The notes under the pieces: model-generated
Database searches by the model: none
Seen by the model: only the letters and a program-made list of their open reading frames with translations
Told to the model about the DNA's origin: nothing
From: Anisus vortex
Taxonomy: Eukaryota; Mollusca; Gastropoda; Planorbidae
Length of the DNA: 64,000 bases
Assembly: GCA_949126835.1 (NCBI GenBank)
Contig: OX421509.1
Coordinates: 11,163,420-11,227,419, forward strand
Direction: 5' to 3'
Made by a program: the position numbers and the translations under genes
Shown: positions 32,269 through 46,200 of the stretch, piece after piece
Layout of the letters: each line of letters begins with the position of its first letter
Position numbering within the stretch: the first letter of the stretch is position 1

Positions 32269-34860
32269 AGCTGTATGCAAAAGGGAAATATTCTATAAAT
32301 AGATCTAGACCCACTGCAGTTCAACTTCAATTGATACTTTTATTGCCTTATTTACTTGTGTGCTTCGAGGTGCGTTTCGAAAGCAAAGTTCGAAACTAAA
32401 TGTGTCTTTTAGTTCAACAAAAATGTCCGTAGACTTCTGCGCATTGCATTGTGGTTACTCTTGCTTCTGCTACCTACCACGCACCCACTCACAACCCCCC
32501 CCCCTCCTCCCTTGTGGGTATTTAAGACTCAGTGCTCTATTAAAAATGTATGATTTCACTGTTGGGTATAACATACAATGCTTCAATCTATATATTACAT
32601 TCTATTTATTTTTATTTATTGTTTGTAAATACATTTTCATACTGGATTTTGTATTTCCTTTTTTTAGAAATTTAGTTTGTGTCGTTTTCATAGAAACCTA
32701 TTAGTTTGTTTTCTTTCGTAAATTTTAGTATAACTTTTTAAAAAATCTTTTACCTCTGGCTTCCTACGAAATTTCGTGTGTGTAGGTTGTTAATTTTTTT
32801 TATTGTTGTTGACAGTTTGCTTGTATATTTGATATGTCTATGATCATACTATGATGTATATATGTATTATATATGTATGTATGTAGGTCAATGTAGGCCT
32901 ATATATGTGTGCTTGTGAGTATGTTTGTATGAATATGTATGTCTCTTTGTATGTCTGTGTGAATGTATGTGTGACTTTTCGTGATATTTCACGTTTGTTC
33001 ATGGTAGGCCTATCTATGTATATATGTATCTTTGTAGACAGTTATTTAGCTAACTAGGTAGATAGGTAGGTAGTTAGGTATGCAAGTATATTATGTATGT
33101 AGTTAGTTAGTTAGGTAGGTGGCATGTAAATAAATAAGTAAGAAGTTAGGTAGGTAAATAGGTATGTAGTTATGTAAATAGGTAAGAATGTAGATGGATG
33201 TGGGGTAATTGGGTTGGTATTAGGTGGCAAGGTATGTATGTATGTAATTATATAGGTATATGTAGGTAGTTAGGCATGTAGATACCTTTTGTAGGTACAC
33301 AGATAGGTAGGTAGGTATGTGGGTAGGTACGTACGTACGTAGGTATGTAGGTAAGTAGGAATGTAGGTGCGTGGGTAGGTCGATATGTACGTGGGTAGGT
33401 AGGTAGGTATGTAGGTTTGTTGGTTAGTTGGCAAAGACGCATATATAATATAATATGTATCGATGCAGATGTTTTACTCTAAACTTCAATACGAACAAAC
33501 AAGCCTCACATTGTATTCAAAGAATAAAAATTGTATTGACACACTATAAAGTTTATCATTTAAGTACACTTACACACTCTAATAACACCAATGCATCTTA
33601 AATACAACATTCGGAAAACATCGGCATGAAAATCAGTACATTGTCAGACAAAAAATAGCTTCAACAAAAAGGCTACTCACCCCCCCCCCCCCCCCAGTAT
33701 ATATTATTCTTGCATTGGTGTCACAGTTAGGCTAATTTATATTCGTTTTATAACAACAATGTCGCTAACCGGTTTCAGAAACAAAATATATACAGCATAT
33801 TTTTGTATAAATATTCTTGCCAAAATTTTCATGGCAAGATTGAGTAGCATCCCATTGTGCACATCGCATCGTAGTGGAAAGGTCGAAACAAAAATAGACG
33901 TGGTTTCCACATTGTTTTCCCCGTCGATACGACATGGTGTGCCCGATGGTTAACACTCGACATTAATTAATAAAGCTTTGGTTTTGATAGATTGACACTA
34001 CGTCATCGACACAGTTAGTTTTGAATGCATTATGTGGATTGTCTAGAACAGCGTTTTACCGAACTCCCGGGTCGCGACTCGGCACCGGTCCACAAAAGCA
34101 AAATTACCGGATCCCACCAAACACGAGAATAAAAAGTCTAAATTTGGACCATATTATTATCGGGCTATAATGCAGTTTATTTCGCCACAATCAGAACTTG
34201 TTGTGATATGTGATCATTATGCTAGCCACAGCCCTCGACACTAGTCTCGAAAATTGCGTGTGGGCAATTAATACATGTATCTAAATGAAATATCTGCTAT
34301 GTATTACTTATTGGACAGATAAAAAAAGTAATGGAGTCTCGAAGTCAAAGTATAAAAATAACTGAGTCACGAAAAATAAAGAAATTTATTTTTGGGGGGA
34401 CCGCTGGTCTAGAAAGTGGATGGAATTCAGTAACATATCAGTTGGTTAATTATTGAGACTTTGTTAGCGTTGTTTTATATTTCTTTTTTAGAAATAGGTA
34501 GGAGAAGGTGGGGGGAATTATTCCGATTTTCAGTTTCCATTAAATCAATGATTACACTTAACTCGAAAGCCAGAGAAGCGGTTAGGCCTAGCGGCTGTCG
34601 CTCTCAAAGAGCCGTACAGAAGGTGAAGGCCGATATGTTTTTCCCAGGGTTTATAGGGTTGTCACTGAGACTTCTGATCTAGGAGTTGTTAGATGACGTT
34701 AGTTTGGTTGGAGAAACATGGATGCCGCTTCTATGCGTTGCCATAGTAACCTATAGATCAAATTGCTCTGAAAAGAATACTTACTGACCTTCAACAAAAC
34801 AACCCAAAATATTGATGCTTACTTCAAACTTTCCCGCCAATTTCAACACATCATCCTCAG
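32269..34860. other. Intergenic, no gene supported
   Basis: T-rich stretch, degenerate gtaggtag repeats (33060-33420), C15 tract near 33680-33695, otherwise unassigned sequence. Confidence 0.55.
33060..33420. repeat. Degenerate (GTAG/GTAT)n simple repeat
   Basis: Runs such as gtaggtaggtatgtgggtag and tacgtacgtacgtaggtatg with many substitutions. Confidence 0.85.
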
Positions 34861-35115
34861 ATTAAGGACTGTGCCATAACATGCCGGAGCAACACATGTT
34901 CCGCAAACTACGAATTGGAGCAAGTGAAATTTTCCCCCTGCGGGACAGCTCCCGAAAATGCGGAACTTGTCCTTCAGACCTGCCCCCCTTGTACTACTCT
35001 ACCCGGTCAGCCATATGGACCCCAAGAAGCTACCTTCAATGACAAACTTTATGGTGGATTGGAGCAACTGACCGCAACGGCGCATTTCATTACAACTATT
35101 GGACTTGTTTTCTGA
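34861..35115 (+). CDS. Candidate cysteine-rich terminal exon, unknown gene
   Basis: After a reasonable acceptor (cacatcatcctcag) a frame runs 84 codons to TGA. It has seven cysteines: KDCAITCRSNTCSAN, FSPCGTAP, LQTCPPCTTLPG. It ends in a mildly hydrophobic tail. The GC content is higher than the flanks, and an AATAAA at 35249 would give a short 3' UTR. No upstream exon was found. The phase (0) does not match the fasciclin exon I donor, so it is not a simple alternative last exon of that gene. It could be part of a small gene, a pseudogene or chance. I do not recognise the family. Confidence 0.3.
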   Translation: MKDCAITCRSNTCSANYELEQVKFSPCGTAPENAELVLQTCPPCTTLPGQPYGPQEATFNDKLYGGLEQLTATAHFITTIGLVF

Positions 35116-35248
35116 ATTGACTGAATCCTCCAAATTATAGCTTTTGAGAACGGAGAAGAAGAAGAATATTTCCTATATTGTGTCTTCACTCCAACATACG
35201 CATTACACCCATTTTCAGTTAGATGTGACAAAGCCAGCCAGTTTCTAC

Positions 35249-35254
35249 AATAAA
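35249..35254 (+). terminator. Poly(A) signal AATAAA after the candidate exon
   Basis: ctacaataaactcccc, about 135 bp after the candidate stop. Confidence 0.35.
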
Positions 35255-35762
35255 CTCCCCTTCCCCCCTCCCCGGGGGGGGGGGCTGATTATTTCTCATT
35301 AATTATTTTGCTTTTCAATTCTGGATGTAGATTAATTAAAATGTCTGAAAAGCTTATAGGCCTAACTGTTCGACTGACTTCCGCTTCTCATCAAGCTGTG
35401 ATTATGTACAAAAGAAAATTCATATAAATTGGGTTATTTGCTTTTGCTATTATAGTCCTTACATTGTTTTAGATTTGTGCTTACTTAGAACCACTCTAAA
35501 CGTTTGTATAGCTAAATGGAAGGTGACAGTCAAAAGAACAGAACATGCGTGTATATATAGATCAGTGATGTATACATTGTTTTTTTTTATAGCTCTTGGA
35601 GCAGAAGCATTATGAGATATCCCGGTCATAATCTCTAACTCAAGTCTTTTGATTGCCGCACACTGCACGGGGCTAGAGATTACTTGGTACTGCGTACTCG
35701 TTCAGGTTTTTAACAAGAAAGTTTTATATTGTTTTAAACGTGAATTATAATAGAGTATAGAG

Positions 35763-35966
35763 CAGGGTTCGGCAACCTATGTGACGCGTGCCACACTTGG
35801 CACGCCGAGGGATTTTCAATGGCACGCGGAAGAGACCTTAATAAAGTCTATTGAAGTCTCTCCTACAAGAAATTTAGTGCTACAGCAGGATGACGTTTAA
35901 GCTGTTGGCACGCTGAATGAATTAGAAATTCTACTTTGGCACACTTATCAAATGGTTGCCGACCAT
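35763..35966. mobile_element. hAT MITE copy
   Basis: cagggttcggcaacctatg at the left; ggttgccgacca at the right. Internal cgcgtgccacacttggcacg and tgaatgaattagaaattcta match the family. Right TIR decayed. Confidence 0.8.
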
Positions 35967-37004
35967 TTTGATATAGTCCTTACATTGTTATAGATTTGTC
36001 CTTACTTTGAACAACTGTAAAAGTTCTTCACGTGAAAAAAGTTCCAATATGTGTAATATGTATTAATTTTCTTTGTTTTCTAAATAGCATTTCGAATCTC
36101 GTTTTCTTTTAGTGTGCTAAGGAAACAAATGATACAAGAGCTAAATCATTTAATAGATAGACTAAACACGTGACTTTGACTGCATTTGACATACAAATGA
36201 GTTAATTTATTGACAAAATTTTACTTATAATTTTGGAGTAGGCCTAAAATAATATCATCTAGGTCACGAGTGTAAGTGAATTTGTTTCTATTTATGTATT
36301 AAATTCATTCATTAAACAAAGATCGTATCATAAAATGTATCTTTATGTGTGTGTGTGTTGAATTTAATTTATTGACTTTGTATTATAACAACTGCATAAT
36401 TTGTGATAATGTATTCAGTTTATATGGAGTTGGGTCTTTATATACAAACATAATAATAGTATGATGTTCAAAACATTTCACGCATGCGCGGAATCCTTCT
36501 TCCTGCTTTTACTTTCATGGTACTTTTAACCCAATTTTGTGTTAGAGATTATTATTTTTCCTAGTAACCCAAGTACAGGGTCATAACTCTGGCATAATCT
36601 TGTCAGCGTTCTTGGCAACTTGTAGGATCGAATCATCTTGCATTTATTTATTTATAATATATGAGTGACTAAACATTTCCTGCATCTGAATATAAGAGGG
36701 AATATTAACTTCATTTTTCTTTTATTGTTTTCTTTTTTGGTATGTTATTTGTTTTATTCTATAATAGCTTGTATCGATAAATCATTCTTTTGAAAATTGT
36801 AAACATAAATAAAGTTGAAATTATAGATTGTTCTTTCTTTTATATTTTTGTAAATTCATAGAATTTAAAAGTGTCTTTGGAATGTTATAGTCTTGTTTGA
36901 GATTATCTCCCCTTGCCCAGAGCTTACACTGAGCTATATATTATTATACACAGAGTGCTCAGTCACTTTAATTTGTCAGGTAAAATGCAGACTTTTATTT
37001 TTAA

Positions 37005-37095
37005 GTAAAGTACCAGTCGGGCCAAGTTCATCATAGGGCCAGTGAAGCATCCTTTAGCAGTTTCAGTGGCAACGGCAAAATTAGAATACTAGGGA
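37005..37095 (-). repeat. SINE family A fragment
   Basis: catagggccagtgaagcatc and cagtttcagtggcaacggc match the family body; head absent. Confidence 0.6.
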
Positions 37096-37264
37096 ACGTC
37101 TGTAAAACTTACAAGAAGTTTGTAACCGGAGGCGTTTGTAACCCAAAGTACCGCTGTATATATAGCTCAATGGTTTATCAGCACAGTGTCCAGTTATTCA
37201 TAATATTGAAAGTAGCCTGAGTAGTATTGAACTAATTTTCAGAGCTAAATATTTATGTTGGTGT

Positions 37265-37492
37265 TGATTTAGAACCTTTAAACTGTAATATGCATACCAA
37301 ACTCTGTCTTATTTATGGGTTGGGTCGTTTAATACTACATTTATTTGTTTTGTCTTTTTTAATCATCAATTTAGCTCCGTCACCTGGCCTAGGGTAATAT
37401 CCGTAATCTTAGTTGTATGTTAAACGCGCTCTGAGCTTACATTATGTTTGTTGGCAGCGCTATACAAATATTACTGTTATTATTATTATTCA
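37265..37492 (+). mobile_element. L2/CR1-type LINE 3' UTR, second copy
   Basis: Matches 8760-8975 (gttgggtcgtttaatactac, tccgtcacctggcctagggt, gcgctctgagcttacatt) and ends in a tattattattatt tail. Confidence 0.8.
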
Positions 37493-37609
37493 GATCCCCT
37501 TTCTCCACCCTTAAATCAAAGGTTTATTTAAATACTGCTATTGAATTAGAAAAATAAAAATAATTTTAAATCACCTGACCATCACATTTCAGTAATTAAA
37601 AAAAACACA

Positions 37610-37615
37610 TTTATT
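37610..37615 (-). terminator. Likely PSAT1 poly(A) signal
   Basis: Minus-strand AATAAA (plus tttatt), the first one after the PSAT1 stop, giving a 3' UTR of about 0.5 kb. Confidence 0.45.
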
Positions 37616-38142
37616 CCCTAAAATATTACATGAATAAATAGTCAAATGATCTTTTAAAAAATTGTACATGAAAGCATCATAAAAGAAGCATTTATAAAAA
37701 CAACTGTGAACTATATATCAAACTAAAAAAAAAAGTTTGCAAGAGATCATTATAAGTATTATAACCTGAACTTTATCAGTTAATATACATTTTAAAAAAA
37801 CAACTGTAAAATGACAAGATTCTTTGAAAATAAATTTGTTGTTGAAAAAGTTAAAATATAAACAGTACAATGTGAATGCACAACCATTACTCGGGAAGGA
37901 AAGAAAAAAATCTTTAAAAAAAAAGTATTTACAACATAATTTGTGCAATGGGGAGAAGCCGACTGAGCTCATCCTGTTTACATGTATGAACAATATAAAT
38001 ATATAAATAAAAGCCACCACATGGGTTGGGGGACAGAGACCCACTGAGGCATAGAAATCGACATAACGTCATTTTGGTTGGTCACTGGTTATTTGGCCAA
38101 TATCTCTGCTTTCGTTTTGCATTGTAAAAACCACACGATATG

Positions 38143-38263
38143 CTAGTGTGCGGCCAGAACGTGCTTGTTCCTGGCCATGAAGCCTTTCATGAACTCGACT
38201 AGATGTTCCGTTTCCTCCACCGTCACTGCATTGTACAGCGAGACTCTAATGCCGCCAACTGAC
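38143..38263 (-). CDS. PSAT1: PSAT1 exon 11 (terminal)
   Basis: 121 bp; [20 protein letters not shown] onwards to KHVLAAH and TAG at 38145-38143. Includes the Arg that binds substrate carboxylate in this family (GGIR). Confidence 0.96.
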
Positions 38264-41200
38264 CTGCATAAAAAAAAAGACACAAAAAAACATTGATTGG
38301 ACTTTTGTAAACTTGCTCAGGGTTGAACAATCAGTACAAAATTCTCAAAATAATTTTATACCTGTTTGAGCTCTAACACAAGAACATTCGACTCTTCTCA
38401 GAATAAAATTATTATTTTTTCTTAAAACACTATGCAATGTAAGTAATAATAATTTAATAAGAAGAATTCTTGTCTAGTGCATACCCCGTTGAGGACCCCG
38501 TTATGCGCTGTCGACAGTTACAGACAGAGTACAGACAACGCATAACAGACAAAAATGTATATATGTATATGTACAGGTGAATACTGCTACTGGAATGGGC
38601 AAGTCTTCAGTCGGCTCCTAAAGGTGTCGAAGCTAGGGCTCTGGCGAAGCTGTAGTGGGAAGGGATTCCAGGCAGACAGGCTTGCATAGGAGATCGAACA
38701 TTGTAAGATTGATTGATTTCACGCATTTGGTCTTGCATAAATTACACTAGATACAATAATCCTGGGCATTCTACAAGGTTTGTTTAGAACAATCAACTAC
38801 TATATTGTCCAAATTACAGGTATCTTATTAAACAAACCCTAAACGCAATATGCATTTTTATCTTATCTTGCATGTTACAGATGCTCCTTCTATACTATAC
38901 CAAAGAAAATCGCATCCAACTCGCATCCATTTTTGTTATTCATTATTTAAAAGTCTAACAAAGAATTTTACCTTTTCCACTCATGAAGAAATAACAAATA
39001 AAAGTGAAATTAGCAGAACTATAATGTCTGGTGTATTCAATAAGGATTTTAAAAAAGCACCATAAATTGAATGAAAAAAATGAAAAAAAAACTCAATAAA
39101 AACAAATTTAGGGCTTAGCATGGCGCTTGGGGGAGAGGGTGGATGTAGGGCTGAAACTTTGAAAAATGTATCAGCTTCTTTTTAGTTTTTAGCTTCATGT
39201 TTTAGCTTCATGGTGTGATACCAAGTGGATCATGGACATCAAAAGATTTGCCAGCCAGCTGGAAACATAGCAGAAACTTTTTGCTGATGGACTATTGGAT
39301 AATTTATCATTGCATTGATCAGAATCTCAACAGATATGCCTAAAGCACTAGGTACTTAGCAGTTTGTAGTAAGTAAGTAAAGTAAACCTGTCAGACCAAT
39401 ATTGATACATGGCGCCGGTGAAGCAGCGTTCACCAGTTTCTGTGGCCACGGAATACTAGGGGTTGTGTGGCCAACACAATGCCCAGCTGCCTTTACTTTA
39501 TCCTAACTAAAGTCAGGTACCCATTAGAGCAGGGAAGACTCAGGGACACCCTCCAGACCCGAGAAAAAATCCTACCCTAAACTAGGGTTCAAACCCAGGA
39601 CTTTCCGTACGCTGCCACCATGTTCCCCAAAAAGTATGTAAACTATTATAAATCTTAAAAGATTGAGCTTCATTCTCCAGTTGTCCAGGTCAATGGAAGC
39701 ATAAAACAGAAGCGAAAGAGAAACGGCCTACCTGTGTCCTTTGAGCTGCAAGTATCCGTTGCTGGTGGCCTCTTCCGAGAACTTCTTCTCCAGGCCATCA
39801 TGCCCACTGAGCATGCCAATCCGGATGGGAATATTCATGCGGCTGCGACAGTCCCTATCCAGCGGGCAACTGTTGGCAGAAAAAAAGAAAACACAAAATT
39901 TCTACTATAGGGTTTTTTACAACAAATATAGGAAGACAATGAAATTTCTCAATGCACAGTGGCATACAATGCTCACACTACGTATAGTTAGTGTTTAGAA
40001 CAAAGGAACATAACTTTAAAAAAAATGATATTAATCAATCTATATGTCAGGCGTGGAACATGGTTTGTATCTATGGGGCATCTTTTTTACATCTATTCCT
40101 CAGCATTGTCTTCATTGTATTGTATATCGGGCCAACGGCTTAAAGCATAATAGATGGCACTCACTGATCTATATATATACTTGGATGTGCTTTACTTATC
40201 TATAAAAGTTTGAAAATCTAATAAATGGTTGAAACAAACAAAATTAAATTTTCCTTTTGAATATTCAAATGATTTGTTTTCTTCAATGGTCTAAAATTGC
40301 CAATCCATGCATATATACATCAGTTGTCACACTATAGAAAATTCAAAGACTATAATAAGATGGACTGCTTGCTATAATTTTAAAGCTGAATAGTTAGTTT
40401 GCGCATGCACTCAAGTATTCCTGTGTAAACAAAAAAGAAAACTTGTAAACTGTATCACAAGGTGTTGTTTATATTATAGCGATTAAATAAAACGGAAGTG
40501 TACATTAACAACGATAAAAGGGAATTCCAAAAACAAGTCATTCTAGTCATCAAATAGCAGAAATATTAAGGCAAGCAGTCCATCTTATTAAAGTTTTTTA
40601 TTCAATAAAGATATCTGATACCAGGTATTTCATATTAAATGTGAGTATAGTTGAAACATCACAATGGCCCAAGTCTGTTTTTGTTGTTTCTTTACCGTAA
40701 AAATTTTATGAATTGAAACTTTTACCAGTAGAATCCATCAGATGTGTCCACAAGGTTGTAGATCAAGCCAGACTTCTCCACTGCATTCTGCTCCATCTTA
40801 TGAACGCCCCCTTCCTCCTCAATCCAATCAAAGACAAGTCCCATGATGTAAATACTAGCCAATGAAATCAAATGTAACAAATTATTGAAATTGCCAACTA
40901 CAAATCAGATAAATTTAAATGGTAAACAAAGAGAAATGTTATTCTGTATTATGTGTTTTAATTTACTTTTTAAGGAATACAAACAACTATTCATTTTAAA
41001 AATGTATATTAACTTAAAGGAAAATATAGATTCAATATTATAAGCCTATGGGGCTGAGCAGCATGTTGGTATAACCGCTGAACCTAACAAACAACAAAAC
41101 AAAATTAACAACTCACCCATAGGTTGGTGGAGTATTGTATAATGAGTTGTTGCCTGCTTGCACTTTGAAATCAAATATCACTGGGCAGATTTTCATTGCG

Positions 41201-43218
41201 AAGCCAATAAGATCATCCCTGATGATGACCAGAGTTACACCAGCTGGGCCGATGTTTTTCTGGGCACCGGCAAATATCAAACCAAACTGGAACAACAACA
41301 AAAAAAAAAATATTCAAAATTTATTTAATTGAAAAATTATTTAAAATAACCTATTTCATTTTCTTTTCATGGTGCAAGTTTTGAGATTACAACATAAAAA
41401 TGCTGAGTCAATGTTTAAAGTCTAATTTCTGATTTAAGAATGCCACTTAAGTCTTCTCAACTCTGGTGGTTACAGGGACCACACTTCTGTAACCATGGGC
41501 CTAATAGCTGGCAAAGTATTTAAACCATAGATACACTCATATTAAAAAGTACAAGAGCCCACTTTAAGTGACTTAAACTTGTGTGGGGGAGAGGGAAACA
41601 GGCGCAAAAATAATTGTCTCTGCAAGTTTGGTGACTGGATGACATAGCCTAAAGTCTGGTATTTATACTTCTGGGCAAAAGTGGAGGTATACGAGGGAGC
41701 CATTACCTCGCTAATGATCCAAGTGCAGTACATGTGCCTAGGGGATACTTAGCATGGCATCATTCATCAGACAGGGTCTTGAACCCCTTTCTCATTTAGC
41801 TCATTCAGTTTTAATTAAGACTTAAAAGCTTGATTACAGGAACAGTGAAAACATTTAATGCAAGGTGAAAAAGACACATTAAGAAACTACATTTGTAATG
41901 CTACCCCACAAACTGCTACGGAAGTCGGTAAAACTTTTCAATAAATGCAAAATAATATGAAAAAAGGGTCCCAGGTCATTTTTGAAATTGTTATTGACTT
42001 GTAATGTTGCAAGCCTTAACTTATTGCTGTGAAATTTTCAAACAAAAATTATTTTACATTTTTTTAAATGACTTTAAAACATGTTTTTATGCAGCTTTTG
42101 TATAGCATTAAATCTTAAGGAAAATGTCTTCTAAAGATTTTTTTTTTTATTGATTGACACATAATGAGTGTGTTTGCTAAATTTCATGGCCATTGGTTAA
42201 TATTTATTCATCCTGGAAATATTCAATAATCTCTAAATATCCTAAATTTTTTAAAATTGATATTGTTTTCTTTTTAATTTTTCTCCAAAACTTTGCTTAT
42301 GTAATTTTTTAATAACTTTTCATCTAATCAATCAATTTTTTCACCATTTTGAACATAAATGAATAAGTTTTTATTAAACACTTAAAACTAAACCTTTATT
42401 TGCCTACTTCAGTACCATTACACGGGGTTGCATCACTTTTTGCAGAGTTAAATATTTTTAAAGTTTCAAGTTTTTCTTGTGTGACCGCTTTTGTGATCTT
42501 GCTTTCTCTATGTGTCACCCCTTGCTGAGCTGTTAGCAGTGGCGTAGCTAGGGATTTGGGTTCCAAGGGGATTGGCCTCTTTAGGCGCCCCTGCAAAATT
42601 TTTTTTCTGATACTTCTTTGGGGGCCCCCTTCAAGTAGGTGCTCGGGTGGACTTTTGAATTTGGACCCACTCCCCCTCTCCTAGCTACGACTGCTTGGGT
42701 TCCATTCCGCACAGATATATTTTTTTTTATTTCCATTAAAAATGAATAATAATACTTTTTTTAAAAAGATTGTAAGGAATTTTAGGACTCGAAGCTTTTC
42801 TAAAATGTTTTCAGTACGTAAAATCTAATAATTTTATTTCAGACGCATGCGAAACACAGGTGTTCGGTCGTCATCCACAGGGATAAAATCCTAGCTTTTT
42901 GTTAAATAAAAAGACTTTTTTTAAACCCGATTATAACATTTCTTTTAAATAAATTGCCTAAAATGTTTTCAGTAAAAATTATATTTTTTTTAATTATTAG
43001 ATCTGGGTCTATAGCTTTATATTCATTGTAGTTTATGAAATTTGTATCTGTAGCTTATACAAGGAAATTTAATTTTCCCCCAGGAAACGCAGGGGAATTT
43101 AGCTTGTGCCTTATACAGACATGCCTACCCCTAAGGACTAAAAAGAGGAACAATCTTGATGAAAAAGAGGATTTTTCATCAAAAAAGCGGAACACTCTTT
43201 ATCTGACAATCTTTTATA

Positions 43219-43260
<42 letters not shown>

Positions 43261-46200
43261 AAATCTAGGCCTAATATTAGATTTAAAATGTAGGTAGGCT
43301 TACGTTTCACAGACAATTCGCAATGGATCTAGATCTAGTAGGCCTACAAAGAACATTAAATTCACATTTGCTGAATAAACTCCTCTGAATATTCCTTCCA
43401 ATAACACTGAATTAGTTTTTTTACAATTTGAACAAGTCAAATTTAAACTTTCTGAGCCAGGACGTTTAGACATTTTCACAATCTTAGCAATACAGTAAAG
43501 GAAAATAAGATTCATTGCCAAACACGAGTAATACCGCAAAAAAACGTTAGAAAAGCCCACAATATCTTTTTTAATAAACCCAGAAAACCCAAGTAATGAT
43601 AATTTTGCATTGCGACTTTTTTGTGCCTTTGTTTTATCAACCTAGACACGGACTATATTTCAACCCATGAAAAACCCAAACTTTCCAATTTGGCGTAACA
43701 AAACTAGTAAAAAGCGTAACGGCGTAACAAAGTGTGTTTTTTAATCAAAAAGCGGAACAAATACGCCAAAAGCGGAACGGTAGGCATGTCTGCTTATACA
43801 ATCCAGACATTTGCCACTATCTCAATAACCTACTTTTATTTTCAGGATAAATACTTTTAGATAAGTTATTTAGATACACCCCATAAAGATGGAGGACATG
43901 CAGACTGACCTTTGTGATATCCAAGTGCCTGGTTAAAATATTAGAGGACATATCACAGACTAAAGGGATGCCGTTGGTTTCAGGTACATACTGGAACTCA
44001 ACACCTGCAAATTACAACAAAAATAAAATAAATGCCACATTTCAAAATGCAAAATGCAACATTTAAAATGCAAAATGCAACATTTAAAATGCAAAATGTC
44101 ACATTTTAAAATCATTGCTTTTTTTTAAACAATTCATGTCCTTTTGGGATTGCTAGTCTGATGGGAGAATGTTGGATCGCTGATAGACTCTCGCTTGAAT
44201 AAAGGTAAAAAAAATTTGTCAGAGAATGCAGACAACCCATTATATGTGCCTTATTCACTGAGTCAAAATAATTTGTATGATCTCAAATATATGAAATAAT
44301 TTTCTACATATTCTGAATATTTTTCTGGAATAATGTAAGGCTGCTGCTTAGCGGGGCTGATTTTTTTTGGTAAACAGTTTTTTGTGAAATATGGAATTGG
44401 CTGCAAAAATCCATGACGATTGCTCTTTTTTTTAAATAATGTTTAAATTTAAGTCAATAAGCACAATCACAATCTTACCGTCTATAGTTTCATTGGCACA
44501 ATAATAGAAGTAGGAAGCATCTGGGCTGACCTTCCACGTTGATCTATCTGGAATGGCTGTTGGGGATTATAAATAGAAAATTTTAACCAATAAATAAAAA
44601 TGGCAATGATTACTTTACAATTTGTTTTTTCTTATACACAATTTACCAGTGGGGTCCCCTGTGTGGGTATCCAGGGGTGCTGGAAATGACCAGGTGAAAG
44701 AAAAAACCCACTGCCTAGTCCCACTTACATGTCGTAAAAGGCGACTAATAGTGGGCTTTGCATATGGTATAACACAGGCACAAAAAACTTGTACCCCCCT
44801 TTTGTGGTGCTGTTCAACAGAGATCCAGATTCCAATACCCTGGGATAGAGGTTTTTGCGCACCTCCTGCTGGGGAGATGCTCTGGTGCTGGTAGCATGGA
44901 GAGGTTGTAAAGTCGTGAAGGGACCTGGATCTAGGATGTGACTATTCCACAGGAAATACTCTGTGAATCTAAAAAACTAAATGGCACAATTGAGTGTCAT
45001 AACCGATTGGAGAGCTCTGTGGATGGCGGAGAAGGGACCATAGGCCAGCCTCACCTCGGCCCTGACTCAATGTAGCTCGATCCCGGAGTACCACTTGTAG
45101 GTGCTGGGCGCAGAACCAAAAAATCTCTCCAACCGCAGGGTTTGAAAAAAGCCATTAAGAAAAACCCAGAATAACAATGCCAGTGTGTCTGGCATTGACG
45201 GCAAGAGAGCAAACTGCTCTGCAGACTGGCTAATAGAAGAAGAAGAAGATTCCAGTGGAGTGCAAGGAAAGTCTTTCTATTGGGCAAAATAATGTTTAGG
45301 AATACTGCATGACGAAAATTGAGAAGTAATGGTCTTTGTATATCATTGTCAGAGAAGTGTTGACACTAAACTTTGTTGTCTGATGGACAAGTAGACACAT
45401 CTCTCAGCTAAGTAAAATCGTAAAATTTGTGAATTATTTATTTAGGTCTATAGCATTAACAGTTAACAGTCATAAAAATAAAAAATCACAAACAAATCAA
45501 GTCCAGTATAATAGGAAACTATCCACATACATGTGTATTTTTTAGTTTTGGGCACTACCAGGTTGACTGTGCCATATTTTTCTGCCTCCTGTGCGGCCTT
45601 TGCTGACCATGAGCCTGTGACCACGTAGTCGGCCGAGTGACCTAGTGGAAACGAGCACAAACATATCAGTCGATACAGACAGGGTGAAATATCATTATGT
45701 GTTGTAGCCTTGGGTATATCAGACACAACTTAAAAAATATTATAATTAGACATATATTAAACCAGTTGCCATAAGACTGGAATATTTTAGAAAGTAAGCT
45801 ACCCTTTAGGACCAAATTGATCATAGGGCCATTGAAGCAGAGCGTTCATCAGTTTTTGTGGCCACGGATTACTAAGGGATTATGTGGGGATTGTAATTCC
45901 AGGTACCCATCAGTAAGCAAGGACACCCTCCAGACCCCATAACAAATCCTAGCCTTCACAAGGATTTGAACCCAGGACAATTGGTGAGCCAGGCAAATGT
46001 GCTTGCCACTCATATACCATCCTCCCTAATCTATGACATAAGCATACACATAATATTATTTTAACCATAGTGTCAATCAAATATATTCTTTTGTTCATGA
46101 ATCAGAATGCAGATAACATTAAAAATTATCTCTCTCTCTTTTTTTCGTGTATAACCAAAGAAAGAAAGTATAAAGCATTCATCATTGTTGCCATGTCTCT

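Larger units (their letters stand above)
35967..37609. other. Intergenic stretch with SINE and LINE pieces
   Basis: AT-rich. It holds a SINE fragment and an L2-like LINE tail (listed separately); no exon was recognised. Confidence 0.55.
38264..39731. other. PSAT1 intron 10, content note
   Basis: Holds an orphan LINE 3' end (38866-38895) and a family-A SINE (39384-39622). An unassigned GC-richer segment (38570-38700) may be another repeat. No other exon was seen. Confidence 0.6.
41287..43909. other. PSAT1 intron 7, content note
   Basis: Contains, in order, AT-rich sequence, a TIR element (42537-42693), a family-B SINE (42694-43109) and a TIR element inserted directly after it (43116-43792). 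No coding sequence was recognised. Confidence 0.65.

Noticed and set aside
34861..35115. Alternative terminal exon of the fasciclin gene
   Set aside because: From the exon I donor (phase 1) the sequence would read into a stop at the second codon. It would need a phase 0 donor.
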